A stretch of DNA of 39,220 nt from Gammaproteobacteria bacterium (GTDB taxonomy: Bacteria; Pseudomonadota; Gammaproteobacteria; Pseudomonadales; Azotimanducaceae). The notes beneath the pieces are model-generated. The model was not told the origin of the DNA. It ran no database searches and saw only the letters and a program-made list of their open reading frames with translations. The translations under genes and the position numbers were made by a program. The first letter of the stretch is position 1; every line of letters begins with the position of its first letter. Positions 37,554 through 39,220 of this stretch are shown here, piece by piece. The stretch spans positions 1 to 39,220 of the forward strand of contig JAUILI010000018.1 of assembly GCA_030433075.1 (NCBI GenBank), read 5' to 3'.

Positions 37554-37823
37554 CTAGCTAAAGTAGCTGGGCAGCTGTTCGAAGAGCCCCCGCGTGAAGT
37601 CCACCAGGAGCTCGAGCTGCCAATTCCCCACGAGCGCCAGTACCAGGGCTAGAGCCGCCAGCTTGGGAATGAAGCTTAGGGTCATCTCGTTCACCGAGGT
37701 GGCCGCCTGGATCACCCCGATAAGCACCCCGACGATCAGTGCGACGCCCAGGAGCGGCGCCCCGAGCAGCACCGCCAGCCAAAGGGCATCGCGCCCCAAT
37801 TCCACAACCTGTGCGGCTTCCAT
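37554..37823 (-). CDS. fliQ: Flagellar export gate protein FliQ
   Basis: An 89-residue, two-helix inner-membrane subunit. It has the family pattern VVELGRDALWLAVLLGAPLL and IGVIQAATSVNEMTLSFIPK, with helix 2 (LAALALVLALVGNWQLELLV). Standard FliQ length. It lies 10 bp after fliP. Confidence 0.96.
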   Translation of the reverse strand: MEAAQVVELGRDALWLAVLLGAPLLGVALIVGVLIGVIQAATSVNEMTLSFIPKLAALALVLALVGNWQLELLVDFTRGLFEQLPSYFS

Positions 37824-37833
37824 GGCTCGCCTC

Positions 37834-38580
37834 CTAGGTGACGAAGCTTGCGGTGAGGGAACCCATCATGAGGGACCATCCATCCACCAGAACAAAGAGC
37901 ATGAGCTTGAAGGGAAGGGAAATCATCATGGGGGACAGCATCATCATGCCCATGGACATGAGGACCGAGGCCACAACGAGGTCAATCACCACGAAGGGGA
38001 TGTAGAGAATAAATCCGATAACAAAGGCGCTCTTCAGCTCGCTGGTCACGAAGGCCGGCACGAGCACGGTGAAGGGCACGGCCTCCGGCGTCGCCACCGG
38101 TTCCGCCTCGGACACTTCCATAAACATGGCAATGTCCGTTTCCCGGGTCTGATTCAGCATGAAGGTGCGCAGGGGCGCCTCCGCGGCGGCTAGGGCTTCA
38201 TCAAAAGTGGCCCGCTCCTCAAGATAGGGCACCGCCGCTTCCGTATAGATCGTTTCAAAAACCGGCGCCATGACGAAAAGGGTCAGGAAGAGCGCGAGCC
38301 CCACGAGGACCTGATTGGGCGGCGTTTGCGCCGTCCCCAGGGCCTGGCGAAGGAGCGACAGGGTAATAATGATGCGAACGAAGGACGTCATCATGAGGAG
38401 CAGGGACGGCAACAGCGTCAGCACGCTCATGAGCGCCAAAAGTTGGAGGGTCAGGGTGTATTCCGTCCCCTCGGCCCCTTCGCTTAAGGTCACCGCCGGA
38501 AGCCCCGGCTGGGCCATGGCGCTCCCCGCCAGCAGCAGCAAGGGCAGTAAGGCGCTTACCCTCCCCCAGCGCTTAAGCAT
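37834..38580 (-). CDS. fliP: Flagellar export gate protein FliP
   Basis: A 248-residue export core protein with a cleavable-type signal (LLPLLLLAGSAMA). The FliP signatures are present: LTLLPSLLLMMTSFVRIIIT, LSLLRQALGTAQTPPNQVLV, VPAFVTSELKSAFVIGFILY and VLMSMGMMMLSPMMISLPFK. The ATG at 38580 is chosen since it gives normal length, overlaps fliO by 8 bp, and is preceded by a G-rich AGGGG site; the longer frame to 38673 would run deep into fliO. Confidence 0.97.
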   Translation of the reverse strand: MLKRWGRVSALLPLLLLAGSAMAQPGLPAVTLSEGAEGTEYTLTLQLLALMSVLTLLPSLLLMMTSFVRIIITLSLLRQALGTAQTPPNQVLVGLALFLTLFVMAPVFETIYTEAAVPYLEERATFDEALAAAEAPLRTFMLNQTRETDIAMFMEVSEAEPVATPEAVPFTVLVPAFVTSELKSAFVIGFILYIPFVVIDLVVASVLMSMGMMMLSPMMISLPFKLMLFVLVDGWSLMMGSLTASFVT

Positions 38581-38875
38581 CGGAGGTCCCCTCCTCTTCC
38601 ACACCCAAAGCCACGGGACGGCCCCCGACGCGGCGAATCTCCTGAGGGGAGACAGCCAGCAAGATCTCTTCATCTAAAGCCCGAACGCGCAGCAGCTGCT
38701 GGCGCGGCGAGAGGCGCAGGCGATCGAGCACCACCATTTTATCGCCCTGCCCAAGCAGGGCATTTCCCGCGGCGGCACTGCGCCGCAGGCCCCAAAGGGT
38801 CAGCGCCAGGAGCCCCAGCACCAGGGCAACGCTTAAGGCATAGCGCAGCCAGTCAAAGGCCTCGGGCGCGGGCAC
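38573..38875 (-). CDS. fliO: Flagellar export protein FliO
   Basis: A 100-residue small membrane protein that helps assemble the FliP-FliR core. One transmembrane helix (LRYALSVALVLGLLALTLWG, about residues 10-29), then the FliO cytoplasmic part: MVVLDRLRLSPRQQLLRVRA, LDEEILLAVSPQEIRRV. The GTG start shares a base with the fliN stop (TAGTG), indicating coupling. It lacks the longer tail seen in some homologues. Confidence 0.9.
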   Translation of the reverse strand: MPAPEAFDWLRYALSVALVLGLLALTLWGLRRSAAAGNALLGQGDKMVVLDRLRLSPRQQLLRVRALDEEILLAVSPQEIRRVGGRPVALGVEEEGTSDA

Positions 38876-39174
38876 TAGAGCGGCTTCATGCGATCCGCGG
38901 CGGGGACCACCTGGGTCAGGCGAATGCCGTAGCGCTCATTCACCAGCACCACCTCGCCCTGGGCCACCACGGTGTTATTCACCAAAAGATCGATGGGCTC
39001 GCCGGCGATGCGGTCAAGCTCCACCACGCTGCCCTGGGTTAGGCGCATGAGATCCTTAATCCGCAGCACGGCCCGTCCCACTTCCACCGAGAGGTGAACG
39101 GGGATATTGCCTAGCACATCAGGATTGATATTCAGGGTTTCCCCGTCCATCGCTTCTTGCACCTCGTCGCTCAT
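38875..39174 (-). CDS. fliN: Flagellar motor switch protein FliN
   Basis: A 99-residue C-ring component. It contains only the SpoA core: IPVHLSVEVGRAVLRIKDLM, then LTQGSVVELDRIAGEPIDLL, VNNTVVAQGEVVLVNERYGI and RLTQVV. The N-terminal extension of E. coli FliN (137 residues) is shortened. The ATG is preceded by GAGGAGG. It lies after the probable fliM end. Confidence 0.96.
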   Translation of the reverse strand: MSDEVQEAMDGETLNINPDVLGNIPVHLSVEVGRAVLRIKDLMRLTQGSVVELDRIAGEPIDLLVNNTVVAQGEVVLVNERYGIRLTQVVPAADRMKPL

Positions 39175-39196
39175 GGAACCTCCTCGCTCTCCGGGC

Positions 39197-39220
39197 CTAC
39201 TGCCCCGGCTCTAAGGCTTG
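39197..39220 (-). CDS. fliM: Probable C-terminal end of FliM (fragment)
   Basis: On the minus strand the last 24 bases read Q-A-L-E-P-G-Q then TAG, 22 bp before the fliN ATG. fliM is the expected gene there. Seven codons cannot prove this; the assignment rests on gene order alone. Confidence 0.35.
   Translation of the reverse strand, partial: QALEPGQ

Noticed and set aside
38581-38673. Upstream extension of fliP
   Set aside because: It would overlap fliO by about 100 bp and place 31 basic residues before a normal signal sequence; ATG 38580 has normal family length.
1-39220. CRISPR arrays, tRNA or rRNA genes, insertion sequences, integrases
   Set aside because: I looked for regular direct repeats, conserved RNA sequence and transposase motifs by eye and saw none; gene order is that of an ordinary chromosomal flagellar locus.

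Overview
The window is almost entirely one large polar-type flagellar locus from a G+C-rich bacterium, most likely a gammaproteobacterium. The main reasons are a 253-residue PomA-like stator with a PomB partner, H-ring-type genes (flgP, flgT), an flhA-flhF-flhG-fliA order, and both sigma54-type (GG-N10-GC) and sigma28-type (TAAAG...GTCGA) promoters. This resembles the flagellar hierarchy of Vibrio and Pseudomonas. I cannot name a genus.

Layout. Bases 1-4730 hold housekeeping or unrelated genes: a HEAT-repeat protein cut by the left edge, an aldo/keto reductase, an acyl-CoA ligase and a GNAT acetyltransferase. Bases 4801-18959 (minus strand) are the structural operon flgBCDEFGHIJKL-fliD-flaG for rod, hook, P/L rings, junction, cap and filament-length control. 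A 295-bp divergent regulatory region (18960-19254) carries a strong sigma54 promoter for flgB and two tandem near-identical palindromes. Bases 19255-22754 (plus) encode flgA, flgM, flgN, flgP and flgT, with sigma28 promoters before flgM and flgP. A minus-strand DUF1566-like lipoprotein with its own sigma54-type promoter is divergent from pomA-pomB (23423-25441). A near-consensus sigma54 promoter then starts flhA-flhF-flhG-fliA plus two unrecognised genes (to 31693). From the right edge, on the minus strand, runs fliM(end)-fliN-fliO-fliP-fliQ-fliR-flhB. It is followed without a break by four unusual genes (a degenerate AAA-like membrane protein, a proline-rich small protein, a membrane coiled-coil protein and a FimV-like LysM protein), then a FliK-like gene and an FlhB C-terminal homologue.

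How it works together. The sigma54 promoters would drive the rod/hook/ring operon and flhA-flhF-flhG-fliA. FliA (sigma28), held by FlgM until the hook is finished, would drive flgM(N), flgP-flgT and flaG. FliOPQR-FlhA-FlhB form the export gate. FlgP and FlgT would form outer rings around the basal body, and PomAB would be the stator, probably sodium-driven.

Most notable points. (1) FlhF keeps its N-terminal signature, but its GTPase domain has lost the P-loop, DTAG and TKLD motifs, so it looks like a pseudo-GTPase. (2) A tightly coupled four-gene module with a second degenerate NTPase sits in the export-gate operon. (3) FlgJ has no muramidase domain. (4) FlgE (984 aa) and FlgK (995 aa) are very long. 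(5) A tandem palindrome lies upstream of the flgB sigma54 promoter where an enhancer-binding protein would be expected. No flagellin or chemotaxis genes are in the window.
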